Part shown: positions 35,508 to 47,619 of the stretch, in pieces
Position numbering within the stretch: position 1 is the stretch's first letter
Layout: each line of letters opens with the position of its first letter
Assembly: GCA_947685225.1 (NCBI GenBank)
Contig: CANTUV010000072.1
Coordinates: forward strand, 806,001 to 870,000
Length of the DNA stretch: 64,000 bases
Origin: Garcia nutans
Lineage: Eukaryota > Streptophyta > Magnoliopsida > Malpighiales > Euphorbiaceae
Reading direction: 5' to 3'
Program-made: the position numbers and the translations under genes
Notes under the pieces: model-generated
What the model was told of the DNA's origin: nothing
The model's input: the letters and a program-made list of their open reading frames with translations, nothing else
Database searches by the model: none

Positions 35508-35741
35508 TATTAAATAATATATGGATGACTAATACTCATTAAATTAATCTTATCTTATTAAGATTATGATTAATATTATCCTATTCAAATTTAAAATTTA
35601 ATTATAATAATTCTTCTCATCTAATTTCTACTAATACTACTATAAATATTTCATTATAAATAATTATTAGAAATAATTAATAATAAAAAAATTTCTCTAA
35701 TTTCTCATTCTCCATATAACTTTATCTCTTATTTTATATAT
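35508..35741 (+). repeat. 3' LTR of the decayed copia element
   Basis: Starts TATTAAATAATATATGGATG (terminal TG has become TA) and ends near ATTTTATATATAATA. It ends only some tens of bases before the 5' UTR of the TAF15b-like gene, so LTR sequence forms the proximal upstream region of that gene. Confidence 0.78.
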
Positions 35742-36160
35742 AATAATTTATAGTTAATTGTTAATTTGAAGCGGTAGCGCTCATTATAGCTATTATGGAG
35801 GCGCTCCCATTCCAGAATCGCTCTTTTAAAGATTGATAGAACAAGAAAACGAAGCAAGCAGGCAGGTGTCTTCGATTTCCAAGCAGACCGCCAAAGCTCA
35901 AAAATTGAAATTAGTTGATTGTGACAGTGACAGTTCCTTCTGATTCGAATCTTCAATCTACAGGTACTGTAATTTAATTGGTCTTTGAATTTTAAATCCA
36001 ACACCATCCTTCTCGAATCTGTAATAATTGAATTTAACTCATGAGGTCATTTCTCTGAAAAATCCCAAAAATATCGATTTCGTTGAAGCCCTAAAAATTT
36101 AATTTTGTTTTGTAGAGCTGAGAGGTAGTTCTGTTCTTGTTAATTTGATGAAATTGGAGT
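35742..36160 (+). promoter_or_regulatory. TAF15B: 5' UTR and start region of the TAF15b-like gene
   Basis: Composition changes from AT-rich LTR to a balanced, UTR-like stretch from about 35760. A donor CAG|GTACTG at 35963/35964 and an acceptor TTTTGTAG|AGCTG at 36115/36116 define a 5' UTR intron of 152 bp, common in plant genes of this type. The coding start is ATG at 36161 (a second ATG follows at once). A near-palindrome GCGCTC-ATTATAG/CTATTAT-GGAGGCGC spans about 35770-35800. The transcription start is not known. Confidence 0.65.
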
Positions 36161-39100
36161 ATGATGGCAAGCTATTCAGGAAAAGGAGCTCCTTCAAATG
36201 GGTCTGTTTATGTTTGTAATTTGCCTGAGGGTACAGACAAGAATATGTTGGCTGAATACTTTGGTACCATTGGTTTGCTAAAGGTATTGCTAGAAATTGT
36301 TTTTAGGTTTATGTATAGTGTTGCTAGTTATATCTGTGTTGTTTTACTTTTATGCTTTCTGCTTAGTAGAAAGACAAGCGAACTGGTCGACCTAAGATAT
36401 GGTTGTATCGGGATAAAATTACAAATGAGCCAAAGGGGGATGCTACTGTTACATATGAGGATCCACATGCTGCTTTAGCTGCTGTTGAATGGTTCAACAG
36501 CAAGGATTTTCATGGCAGTATAATTGGAGTTTTTATGGCAGAATCCAAAAGCAAAGATGATCATACTTATAACTCTGGGAGTGATCCAATTGTTGCTGCT
36601 GATTTTGGTGGTTTGGAGGAAAGCGCTGGCGATGTAAATGGTGGTGCTGGAAGAGGTAGAGGCAGGGGTGATGCTCCGGGGAAAGCATGGCAACAGGAAG
36701 GAGACTGGTTGTGTCCAAATACAAGGTCTGTGATGTGACATTGGTGAGCAGCTCTTTCTTGCTCTTTTGTAGCTTTGGATTAGATTTTTTTTTCAAAATT
36801 TTTATTATAGTTTTTATGTGGATATCTTTTCATTGTATGACTCTTATACCAGTTGTTCCAATGTAAATTTTGCATTTCGTGGTGTGTGCAATCGCTGTGG
36901 AAGCGCCCGACCTTCTGGTGCCTCCAGTGGGAGTGCAGGTGCTGGTGGCCGTGGGAGAGGTCGTAATAGTCAAAACTCTGCAGCTCATGGTCGGTCTGTT
37001 AGTGGTTCTACTGGATTATTTGGTCCTAATGACTGGCCTTGTCCAATGTGAGATCTTATGTTCCTTGTTTTCATTCAATGATACTTGTCAATTTTTGACA
37101 TATCTAATTGCTCAACTATTGGAGGTCAAAGTTTCTGAATTGCACGATAAAATCTGAACATTTTATTTTCATTGCTCATGGTTCTTATTCTTTTTTTCAG
37201 GTGTGGCAATATCAATTGGGCAAAACGTACAAAGTGCAATATTTGTAATACCAATAAACCTGGTCATAATGAGGGTGGTGTAAGGTATAAATGATTGTTT
37301 TATTTTGGTATTACCTGTCATTAATGTTTAGAAAATTATATCTGATGGTTAGATTTTGTTGCAAAGCTGTTTTCCTTTGGCACCCTGACTTTTTAATTAA
37401 TTGCATTTTTAGAGCTCCTCTTCCACACCTAAAATTAGGAACATGTTATATTGCATTTTTAATCAATTGTTTTCCCATCTTCAATTTGAACAGTATAAGG
37501 GACCTATTTGGTGCATATTGTTTAATCAATATAAGACTTTTGTTGGAGTGTAATATGATTGCACACTTGATTATATAGAACAATGTGACAGAAGTTGTTG
37601 ATCAGGATGTAGCTCTGAAAGGTGATAGAGGCTTGGATCTATAGGTGTTTGAATTTACCCCGGTACTTGAGGTTGGGCTACATCTTGATTTTTGAGTGAA
37701 ACAATCCCCAGCCTTTGTTTATGACTCCAAGATAGGTTTTCACATTTTTTTTAAGTTCTATTTTTAATTACCTTTATCTTTATCTTCTTTTCGAATGGGG
37801 ATTTTGATTGAAAATTAATGATGATTGTAAATATTTAGTACTATAAACTAGGTCAGGATTATGGAACACTTATGTCATTGTGTCAATATCGTGGATTGGT
37901 AATTGTTTGTAATGGTCTTAGTGACATTAAGGATTTTTGGTTGCCAGTGGATGGTATTAAGTTATGGTCCTTAAAGAGATATTAGATGGCGTTTTAAAAG
38001 TTGAGGACTAGTGAGAGAAAGAGGAAAAAGAAACGAAGAAAAGAAAAAAAAAGGAACAAGAGAAGGGGGGAAAATGATGCATGCATGTGGTGTCTTTGGC
38101 TAAAAGTAATTTATAAATGTAAGCATAATCTTACTTTAAGTTAGGATGGGTTCCCTCCTCTTCTTCATGCCCTTAATGTTAGAAATGAAAAAAAAGTGTA
38201 CAAAATAATGTTGGAAATTTGGCCTTTTAGCCTTATGAATTTTATTCTTTCACTTGTTTCTTGGGATATATATCTTCAAGCTTTAGGGGGATTTTGTAAA
38301 TAACACCAGTCTTTAAACCTTGAATCTACTCATTTTTTCTGGACATACATCTCCTAAATTCTAAACCTAGTCCATCCTCACCCCTTTCTCTTGTGTGCAG
38401 CAGATCAACTGAATTCCGCTTCAATGCCAATTTTCTCTGGGGCATCTTTATGGATTCTTTTCCTCAGTTCATATAGTTTAAGACTATATTCTAGAAAGCT
38501 TTTGCTAATGTCAAATCCTTATTGATCATTTCATTCCTTATCAGATCTTGGTTTACCGCATATCTTCTCTACTCATGTTGAGCTGGATGTACTCAATCAT
38601 TCAACATTTGTTTTTGAATCAATGATTGTTGGATTTGGTGAAATAATTTCAGTTTGACTTTTTCTCTAACTTTTCAATCAGCTACTTTCTATCTTTCTAC
38701 AAGTACACTCAATTCTTTACCTAGTACTTTTTAAAAATTTTTTTTATTCATAGTAAATCTATACACTTCAGTTTTAGCATTCTCTTGTTTTCTGTGCTCA
38801 TTTTATTGATGCTTTCCTTCGTATTATATGTAGTTCTTTTGCATCTCCACAGACCCATTTTAGCCATCTATTGTTTGTTCTGCTCGTTTTATGGAGACTG
38901 TTTTCGTCATTATTCAATTCTCACTGCTATAAATCATATCTTGTCACGTTGTCACATATGATACTTGCAGTTCTCATTTCAACTATTCTGCCTCAATCCT
39001 AAAGGTGACATTCTCAACCTTCCTGTCCCTTAAAGTTATAGATTCAAGGAGATGAATCATATCTTTTCACATTGTCACATATGATACTTGCCGTTCTCAT

Positions 39101-42100
39101 TTCAACTATTCTGCCTCAATCCTAAGGTGACATTTTCAATCTTCCTGTCCCTCTATTGTTATAGAATCAAGGTGATGAATGCGATTGCATTGTTCAAGTC
39201 TCACTCTACCTAATTTAACCCTTGCTTCATTGCCTTTTGCCTTCATCACTAATATCATGTTGCTTATATTATAGTTGTAATTAGCTTTGTACTAGTGAGT
39301 TAATGTTTCTCTTTGAAATTTGGTTTTATCTATCAACATTGTCATTGGTAAAAAGTATACTTCTATATTTTTATGTGCACTTGGTCAATTGATCCATCAT
39401 CAATTACAAAGGCCAAGGGCTTAAATTTGATAGATGGTGTAAGGTTACTCAAGTAAACTCAATTAAATCTGGTTTAGGGCTATACTTTCAAAAGAATTTA
39501 GGGTTGATAAGTCCTTTCTTATTGCTTCCCTCCATGTCTATATAATAATAATCCACCCATCCCTATCTCCTACTACCACAATTTTATTTAAATTTCTTTT
39601 CTCTCAAAAAATTTTCCCCTTATTAGGACTTCTACGTTGTGAATTCGGTTATTTTATTTGATCGATCTCTTGTATTTCTGCACATCCATCTCTTTTTTAT
39701 GAAGTTGATTTTATGTCACGCTGTTCTCTTCCTTTATTTAAACCCTGGTTTAGTGTTACATTTTTTGAAAGATTTAGGGTTGCTAATTCTTCCACTCTGT
39801 GGAAGGTTGTGATACTTTTTCTGTGACTGTAGTCTTGTTTTTTGATGTTGTTGAGAGAGATGTTTTTAAGAATTAGCCACTCCATTAGTTGGGTTAGTTC
39901 AGAGGTATGGCCAAATTGTAGTTTAAGAATTGTCCAAGTACGAGTTTAAATATGATAAAAATGGTAAAGCCTGGTCTGAAAGGTATGATTGTTGCACTTT
40001 TGTACTTAAGCACTTGATTGTATAAGAGTTAGAACAATGAATGAAATTACAGCCTTTGAAGGTCCAGTTGCACCACTGAATTTCCTGAGAGTGCTGTGTT
40101 TGTGAGAGTTTTCTGCCCTACAATTTTCTCAATGCTTTCTTCCATATCATCTTAACTCCACCTCCTTTTCTTATCTCCTACCACTTCAATGTGCTCAACA
40201 TTCTGCACTAATGCCTTTGTTGGTTTACAATGTCCCAACTATCTGAATTTCTCTTTTTACTAACCTTTTCTTAACAGGTGCCACTCCAGCCTTAAATTGT
40301 GAATATATTCTTTTCTTATCTGGCCAATACCTGCTTTCAAACATGTCCTAATTTTATTATTTCTGCCATGTTGATTTTCTGTATATGGGTTGCAATCCTT
40401 GCTATATGTCATAGCTTGTCAAACTGTGACCCTATAATAAAACTTCCCTCTCAACTTAGCTGGTGTGAGCTAATTATGATGGGCTTTCTATATCATACCA
40501 CACCCAATCCTCAATTTTTGGATATTGTGCTTGTTCGTTCTCTTTCCTTTTTTTCTCAGGAGTGTGTGTGGTGAAAGTGCTTTTATTAAGTTGACCATGA
40601 CTAAGATAACATGCTTCCTTAAGTCTTTTGCTGCTTTCAATTTGCAAGGGAATGTACTAGGTGATATGTTGGATATGCAGGGGCATTCAATATAATATAT
40701 TAGGAAATGAACGGAAAGCAGTAGTCCTCCAGCCTTGTTGCTTATTGACGCCGCAAACATGTTTAAAATTCAAGAGAAATATTTTGAATTATATATATCT
40801 ATCTTATACTAGCAAATGATAAAGGAAATTTCTTCACATTTCTTACACAATACAATATGGCATATTTTCTTGATTCCATCTGCAGGGTAATAGCACATTT
40901 CATACTTTTATTTTTTTGGCATAATGCGTTTAAAACATGTAGGTAATTTTATTTCTGTCCACAAAGAATTAGATTTATTACAAGCTTTAGAGTTATTTTT
41001 CTTATTCTGATTTAATTTACTGAATTTTATATGGGGGCACTGAGTACAGTTTTTGTACAAAAATCTGCTGATATATGGTTATATTTACCAATGCACAGAG
41101 GAGGTCGGGGTGGTGGCTACAAAGAATTTGATGAAGAAGAAATAGAGGAAACTAGACGACGGCGAAAGGAATCTGAAGAAGTAAGATTTTTCGTGTATTA
41201 TCATGTCTTTGGAATAACTTAGGACATTCTTGTTTTACACACTTTAAAATCTAATATCAGGATGATGGTGAGTTATATGATGAGTTTGGCAACCTGAAGA
41301 AAAAGTTCCGTGTTAAAACCCAACAAGCTGAATCTGGAAGGGCACTTCCGGGTGCTGGGCGTGCAGGATGGGAGGTTGAGGAATTAGGTGTGTAAGCATT
41401 ATTTATTTATTTTTTGTATTCTCATACTATTAGTTTAATATTTTTTATGTGAAAGGTAATTTGTTTTTCTGAATTACAGTATTTGGAGCTATGATACATT
41501 ACTTCCTTTTCATTGTTGGTTAATTTTCATAGTTTGTTACCTCTTGAGCTCAAAGCCGTCTGTGCTCATTTGAAGGATTATGATTAGGAAGGATATCAAT
41601 CAATCGTTGCAACTGAAATTTGATTAGGAAGGTCTTAAAAGTAGAGCAGCATCTAGCACATCACAATGGTCTAAGATTGATATGAATTCCTTATAACATA
41701 TTTTGATGTAGAACCAGTAATTAAGAGAAAACAAGTTTTTGAACATTTTTTTATTTCTTTATCTGTTCTGGACAAGTAATTTTGGGTAAACAATAGCCCC
41801 CTTCCAAGCTAGGATAATTTATATTGTCACCAATGTCTATCACATAATAGGAAGTAAGCTTATAAAAATCCTAATATGAGAAGTCCTCGGTAAAATTTCC
41901 TTTATTATCAATGGAGCTTCTATCTCTAGTGAATTACTAGATTATATAAACGCATTGATTCTGAAAGATGATTTTTAAAAAATCTGTATGACATTAGGAT
42001 AATGATGCCAATACCATTCAATAAGACATCTATTGGATCTATCATCAGAATAAACAACTTCACCATCTGGATCCTGCAACATTTATCCTGTTATAGAAGC

Positions 42101-43150
42101 AGTTGTATTATAGGCATATACTTGCTTATAGGATTCTTACCTGCATAAAGTGACTTGATGAGGTGACAAACCTTCCATCGTGAAAAGTATAGGGTTTTGT
42201 CACCTCTCCAACAATCTCTCTATTAGGTAGGATTTTATTGGCCAAGCACCTATTGAGTAGGATCTTTGAAAAATTATCAATGGAAGTTTAAACTATTAGC
42301 AATTCAAGTGTTCCCTTACTCGAGAGCAGGAAGTCTTCCAAATCCTTGTACTTATTGTCAAGTGCCTTTTCAAAGGGGAGTGTACATGTGCCCCTTTTGA
42401 GTAGATCAGTTAGGATGCAAGGGCTTGTTTTCATTTGCATTTAGTCTAGGTGCATGGCTTCTTTGACTGTGAGACTGACTTGTATTTGGGATTTTGTTAT
42501 TTATGTCTACTGGTCCTGGTATAAAAAGATGATGTATAAATGTATTTTTTGTTTTTCTGGGGTTATTGTTGATTGATGTTGAGATTTTGTAAAGTGGTTA
42601 CTTCTATTTGCTTTTTTTTAAATGTTTGTTCTCTGTCATGTCTCAAGCTGTTAAAAGGTTGCGTCTTGTATACTCTAGGTTCCAAGTATATTATGTTGCA
42701 CATTTTCTTTTTTGTTTTATTTTTTGAGTAATGGGGAAGGGACGCCGGGAAATGGGTCTTCTGCTATGGTGGATACACATTTATTGTAAGGTCAAGCTGT
42801 CAGATTTTGCATGTTGACTTGAGCTTATTGTTCATTTGGATTTGAGGAGCACTTGAAAGGGTTATTTGTGGTGACTGCTTTGCTGGAACAATTTGTTCAT
42901 CATGCTAACAGATATGATTATTTTGGCAGGTGTGGCTGACAGAGATGGGAGGGAGAGGAGCAGAGATGGAGGGAGCGTGCGGGATAACAGGGATCATAAG
43001 AATAGAGAACATAATGGTAGGGATAGGCACAGAAGTCGGAGTAGAGAGCAGGATAGGGGGAAAGATAGGGACCGAGATTATGACTATGATCGAAATAGAG
43101 TATATGGGGACAGGGACAGAGATCGGGAAAGGGAGAGGTATCGTTACTGA
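36161..43150 (+). CDS. TAF15B: TAF15b-like TBP-associated factor (RRM plus RanBP2 zinc fingers)
   Basis: Seven coding exons: 36161-36283, 36370-36725, 36853-37047, 37201-37284, 41099-41180, 41261-41387 and 42930-43150. They total 1188 nt, giving 395 residues, and all phases match. An RRM (about 13-98) has RNP2 VYVCNL and RNP1 KGDATVTY. RG-rich linkers lie at 131-145 and 189-198. RanBP2-type zinc finger 1 uses Cys 156, 161, 172 and 175; finger 2 uses Cys 223, 226, 237 and 240 (CPMCGNINWAKRTKCNIC). Then come acidic DEEEIEETRRRR, DEFGNLKKKFRVKT, GRAGWEVEELG and an RD/RS-rich tail ending RYRY. This order is that of plant TAF15b, a FET-like RNA-binding protein tied to TFIID and, in Arabidopsis, to flowering and immune-gene control. 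The gene looks intact. Its last exon is duplicated downstream. Confidence 0.94.
37285..41098 (+). other. Long intron (3.8 kb) of the TAF15b-like gene
   Basis: Donor AAG|GTATAA and acceptor TGCACAG|AGG bound it. It is T-rich on the + strand, as plant introns are. The other introns of this gene are 72-152 bp except the one before the last exon (1.54 kb), so this one is unusual. No coding frame or clear transposon ends were seen, but its size, and repeated phrases such as TTGTTTTCTGTGCTCATTTTA and TTGTTTGTTCTGCTCGTTTTA (38790-38895), suggest an old insertion. Confidence 0.65.
38932..39176 (+). repeat. 122-bp tandem duplication inside the long intron
   Basis: Two units, about 38932-39053 and 39054-39176, share AATCATATCTT, CACATATGATACTTGC, TTCTCATTTCAACTATTCTG and TCAAGG-GATGAAT, with few differences. 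Confidence 0.8.
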
Positions 43151-44081
43151 GGATAGTTGCAAGGATTCTGGCATTTGTTTGGTGTTAACCTTCTGATAAA
43201 ACTGGTTCTTTTGACCTCCTGTTTGGCATTCATTCCTCTTCGGGTAGAACTCGTAATGGCCTCATTCTTGGTGGGAGGGGTGCTACTTTTAAAATTTTGG
43301 GTAGTTGGCATTTTTGTGGTCTAAAATTCAAAACGTTTGTGTTGCAAAACAACTTTAATGGAGTTATTATTTTGGAGATCAAGAACTTGTCGCGGCAGAC
43401 CGCAAAATGGATGTTTTTGGGCAATTTTGTTTTATGGTTTCTTTTGAATGATGTGTGGCTGAATTACGTTGATCCCATAGTTTGAATGAATGACCGTTGA
43501 ATCATGGTTTTATATACAAAGATTCCCTTCTAAAATATCTATTGTTCCGCCCAAAATAAGGTCATTTAATTGCAATTTTTATAGTTCTGAAGAACAAGCA
43601 GATATGTTTTTGGTATTTGACCGTTCCAAAACTCAACTAATTTCTTCCCTCACTTTTACTGTTCGATGTTTTTGAAATGAGAATTAATTTTGCTCAAGAG
43701 TGCAAGCTATGATTACTGATTCAGAAACTCTTTGAACTAAAAGAATATATATTTTCAGTGTTTGACTCAAATGTTTAATGCTAGAATAGTAGATATTAAA
43801 TTAAATTGAGCTTTAATATCTAATGCTGTCCTCAGCAAAAGCATTAATCATCGAATTGGAAAGTGTTCAAATATTTGTATAATTTTTTCAGAAACTTCAT
43901 TGAGTCTAAATTTAAGATGATACTAAGCAACACTTCATTAATTCATTCTTCAAGCTATTTTACTTCCAAGTTATAAAAGGATAATTCACGGAAGGCATTT
44001 GATAAGCATATTTATCTCTTTGCATTCTAGTTATACAGTCGGAAAAGTTAATAAAAAATTTATGAGATAATAAAAAATTAT
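42342..44081 (+). repeat. Direct duplication, copy A (last TAF15b exon)
   Basis: This 1.74-kb segment covers the 3' part of the last intron, the last coding exon (42930-43150), the 3' UTR and downstream DNA. It is matched by 44732-46479. Homology starts at ATCCTTGTACTT and ends at about AAAAAATTAT. Identity is high with small indels in non-coding parts. Confidence 0.9.
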
Positions 44082-44731
44082 TTGTCAAGAAAGAAAAATG
44101 TATTTTCGGAATTGAATCAGTTGAGTATTTGAGTCACATAATTTCTTCTAAGGGCTCTAAAATTCAAGCAATGATTGAGTGGCCAGTTTCGAAAACACTG
44201 AAACAATTGAGAGGCTTATTGGGGCTAACATAGTATTATAGAAGATTTATTCAAGGGTATAGAGTGATATGTAAACCCCTCATAGAACTACTTAAGCAGG
44301 AGGCCTTCAAGCGGAATTTTGATGCATAAGCAGCTTTCGACAAATTCAAGCACATAATGACTACTGCCCCTATTCTAACCTTACCCAATTTGGCCAGCCA
44401 TTTGTATTGAAATGTGATGCGAGTGGCAATGTGATATGGGCTGTGTTGATGCAGCAAGGAAGGCCAATTGCTTACATTTCGAAGCATTTGAGCCTTAGGA
44501 ATCAAAATCTTTCAGCATATGAACGAGAGCTTCTAGCTATCATCTTTGCTATCTCAAAGTGGAGACATTACTTTGAGCAGGACAGCTTCATCATCAACAC
44601 AGATCATCAAAGTATTAAGCATCTACTTGAACACAGACTTCATACCTATGTGCAACAAAAAGGTATAACTAAGCTGCTTGGGTTGAAGTACAAGATTAAT
44701 TACAAGTAGAGCAGGGAAAATAAGGCATCAT
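44074..44731 (+). pseudogene. Ty3/gypsy RT-RNase H fragment between the two exon copies
   Basis: About 650 bp of gypsy pol in + orientation without LTRs. It reads KLFVKKEKCIFG, VEYLSHIISSKG, LRGLLGLT, stop, YYRRFIQGY, then, after a shift, FVLKCDASGN, WAVLMQQGRPIAYISKHLS, YERELLAIIFAISKWRHYF, INTDHQSIKHLLE and KYKINYK. These are the RT tail and RNase H of a different gypsy family from the other copies here. It fits exactly between copy A and copy B of the duplication, overlapping copy A by a short AAATTAT microhomology. Confidence 0.9.
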
Positions 44732-46479
44732 ATCCTTGTACTTGTTGTCAAGTGCCTTTCAAAGGGGAGTGTACATGTGCCCTTTTTGAGTATATGAGTT
44801 AGGATGAAAGGGCTTGTTTTCTCTTGCATTTAGTGAAGTTGCATGGCTTCTTTGACTGTGAGACTGACTTGTATTTGGGATTTTCTTATATATGTCTACT
44901 GGTCTTGGTATAAAAAGAAGATGTATAAATGTATTTTTTGTGTTTCTGGGGTTATTGTTGATTGATGTTGAGATTTTGTAAAGTCGTTACTTCTATTTGC
45001 TTTTTTTTTTTTTTAAATGTTTGTTCTCTATCATGTTTCAGGCTATTCTTGTTTGCAATATGAAAAAGCTGGTGTCTTGTGTACTCTAGGTTCCAAGTAT
45101 ATTATGTTGCACATTTTCTTTTTTGTTTTATTTTTTGAGTAATGGGAAGGGGCGCCGGGAAATAGGTCTTCTGCTCCGGTGGATATGCATTTGTTGTAAG
45201 GTCAAGCTGTCAGATTTTGCATGTTGACTTGAGCTTATTGTTCATTTGGATTTGAGGAGCACCTGAAAGGGTTATTTGTTGTGACTGCTTTGCTGAAGCA
45301 ATTTGTTCATCATGCTAACAGAGATGATTATTTTGGCAGGTGTGGCTGGCAGAGATGGGAGGGAGAGGAGCAGAGATGGAGGGAGCGAGCGGGATGACAG
45401 GGATCATAAGAATAGAGAACATAATGGTAGGGATAGGCACAGAAGTCGGAGTAGAAAGCAGGATAGGGGGAAAGGCAGGGACCGAGATTATGACTATGAT
45501 CGGAATAGAGTATATTGTGACCGGGAACGAGATGGGGAAAGGGAGAGGTATCGTTACTGAGGATAGTTACAAGGATTCTGGCATTTGTTTGGTGTTAACC
45601 TTCTGATAAAACTGGTTCTTTTGACATCCTGTTTGGCATTCATTTCTCTTCGGATAGACTTGGTAATGGCCTCATTCTTGGTGGGAGGGATGCTACTTTT
45701 AAATTTGGGTAGTTGGCATTTTTGTTGTCTAAAATTCTAACGTTTGTGTTGCAAAACAACTTTAATGGAGTTCTTATTTTGGAGATGCAGTACTTGTCGC
45801 GGCAGAACGCAAAATGGACCTTTTTGGGCAATCCTGTTTTATGGTTTCCTTTGAATGATGTGTGGCTGAATTACGTTGATCCTATAGTTTGAATGAATGA
45901 CCGTTGAATCATGGTTTTATATACAAAGATTCCCTTCTAAATATCTATTGTTCCGCCCAAAATAAGGTCATTTAATTGCAATTTTTATAGTTTTGAAGAA
46001 CAAGCGGTTATGTTTTTGGTATTTGACCGCTCCAAAATTATCAGCTAATTTCTTCCCTCGCTTCTACTGTTCGATGTTTTTGAAATGAGACAAACAATTA
46101 TTTTTGCTCAAGAGTGCAAACTATGATTATTGATTCAGAATACATATTTTCAGTGTTTTGACTCAAATATTTAATGCTAGAACAGTAAATATTAAATTAA
46201 TTTGAGCTTTAATATCTAATGCTGTCCTCAGCAAAAGCATTAATCATCGAATTGGAAAGTGTTCAAATATTTGTATAATTTCTTCAGAAACTTCATTGAG
46301 TTTTAAATTTAAGATGATACTAAGGAACACTTCATTAATTCATTCTTCAAGCTATTTTACTTCCAAGTTTTAAAAGGATAATTGGAGAAAAGCATTTGAT
46401 AAGCATATTTATCTCTTTGCATTCTAGTTATAAAATCGGAAAAGTTAATAAAAAAAATTATGAGATAACAAAAAATTAT
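44732..46479 (+). repeat. Direct duplication, copy B (last TAF15b exon)
   Basis: The second copy of the 42342-44081 segment, about 1.75 kb. It contains intron tail, splice acceptor, terminal exon and 3' UTR. Beyond 46479 the sequence (TAACCTATTAG...) is unrelated to the gypsy fragment that follows copy A. Confidence 0.9.
45340..45560 (+). CDS. Duplicated TAF15b terminal exon, splice-competent
   Basis: It is preceded by the same CTAAC branch-like word and TTTTGGCAG acceptor as exon 8. The 221-nt length, phase and TGA are identical to 42930-43150, so splicing from the donor at 41387/41388 would give another 395-residue protein. By eye there are 13 substitutions and no indel, changing eight of 72 residues (including D to G, V to E, E to K, G to C and R to G) and leaving the RD-rich tail and RYRY end. 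Whether it is used is unknown; it may be an alternative last exon or a non-functional duplicate. Without the upstream exons it has no start of its own. Confidence 0.7.
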
Positions 46480-47614
46480 ATAACCTATTAGAAGGAAATT
46501 AAATATATTAAAACAAGAGAGGCAATATTAGCACTCTCCAAATAATTTCTAACATTTATTCTTTTTTATTTTTAACTTGCCTGTTCTTTCCTTAACAATT
46601 TTAAAAAAGTTAATTCGCCTTTATTTTTTCTTAAAATATGAATATCATCATCTCATTTTATGAATTGTGAAGAAAAAGCTTCTAAAGTAAAAGTCTTATG
46701 GCTAAAATTAAAAAAAATATATAAATTGTTGTTTCTACCACTAAAAATTTTTATATTTTACATTTGATTATTTTATATATCACATGCCTATATCATTATT
46801 ATCTCATTTTCCTCTTTCTTATTTTTTTTAATTTATTAAAAAATATTAATTTTAAATTCAAATAATTATTAAGTTTCTCATTGCTAACAAGAATTTTTTA
46901 GTAATCCATATTAATCAATATTTTATCAATGTTAAAAATAAGACTCTGTGATTATTATCGTGAACAAAGGTTCAAGTTTATTTCATACAAATGCTTCAAG
47001 ACTCCGTGATTATAGGATTTTTTGCTTGTGTCTACAGATTGTGTCAGATTTTTAAAACTTTGGTTTTTGCAAATAGTTCTGATCTGGGAGTCAATTTTCA
47101 GTATTTACAGTTTGCTCCTTATTTAAAGGATGGAAGTATGCAACTTAACGAGTGAAAAACAAACACAAATATTCAATAAAGGAATTGACAGTAATATACA
47201 CTCAACTGTAAACTAGCTGCAATAAAAAAATTAGTGGTGGAAATTTAATGATTAATTGTTAAATATTTAATTTAATTAATCAATTATATTAAATTATGAT
47301 CTATTAAGTTAAATAGATAAAAAATTTTCGATTCGATTAATAATTAACTATTTTTTTTGTTAATCCGTTAACAATTAGCTGAAAATTAAATTCAAAGAAT
47401 TGGCTATATTTGATTTGGACATACTCTAAACTTAATGAAATTACAATAAAAAAATAATTTAATCAAACATGAAACAGCTAATACAGTAAATCTAAAATTT
47501 TCAAAACAACTATGAAATTGTGCAATTGATTCAAGATTAAAGCTAGAACCTTTCAAAGAAAAACCACCAAATGGAAAGCTAGAGTTCAGCTAATTGCTAT
47601 TTATATAGACCATC
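46480..47614. other. AT-rich intergenic DNA
   Basis: No gene. From about 47231 (AGTGGTGGAAATTTAATG) the sequence becomes rich in TTAATTAATTAA-type words. Similar words in inverted sense lie at 55150-55337, so 47231-47619 plus 54706-55337 may be the halves of one older small DNA transposon later split by the copia insertion. The inverted ends match only loosely. Confidence 0.35.
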
Positions 47615-47619
47615 TTTGC

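Larger units (their letters stand above)
30611..35741 (+). mobile_element. Highly decayed Ty1/copia element (Ale/Retrofit-like)
   Basis: Two LTRs of about 230 bp (30611-30841 and 35508-35741) share TTAAATAATAT-TGGATGACTA, TAAATTTAATTATAAT and CTAATTTCTCATTCTC stretches. Between them, gag, GAG-pre-integrase, integrase, RT and RNase H can be read in order in shifting frames. A CATTATCAATATGATA stretch after the 5' LTR resembles the half-tRNA primer site of this group. Right and left flanking 5-mers (GTTTA and ATTTA) match at four of five positions, so the exact ends are not certain. It is one of the oldest elements of the window judged by stops, and it ends just upstream of the TAF15b-like gene. 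Confidence 0.85.

Noticed and set aside
42905..43174. Minus-strand and alternative + frames over the last TAF15b exon
   Set aside because: They are shadows of the RD-rich coding exon, caused by its biased codon composition.
43230..43485. Short frames on both strands in the TAF15b 3' UTR
   Set aside because: The corresponding frames in duplication copy B are changed by indels, which is not expected for a conserved peptide.
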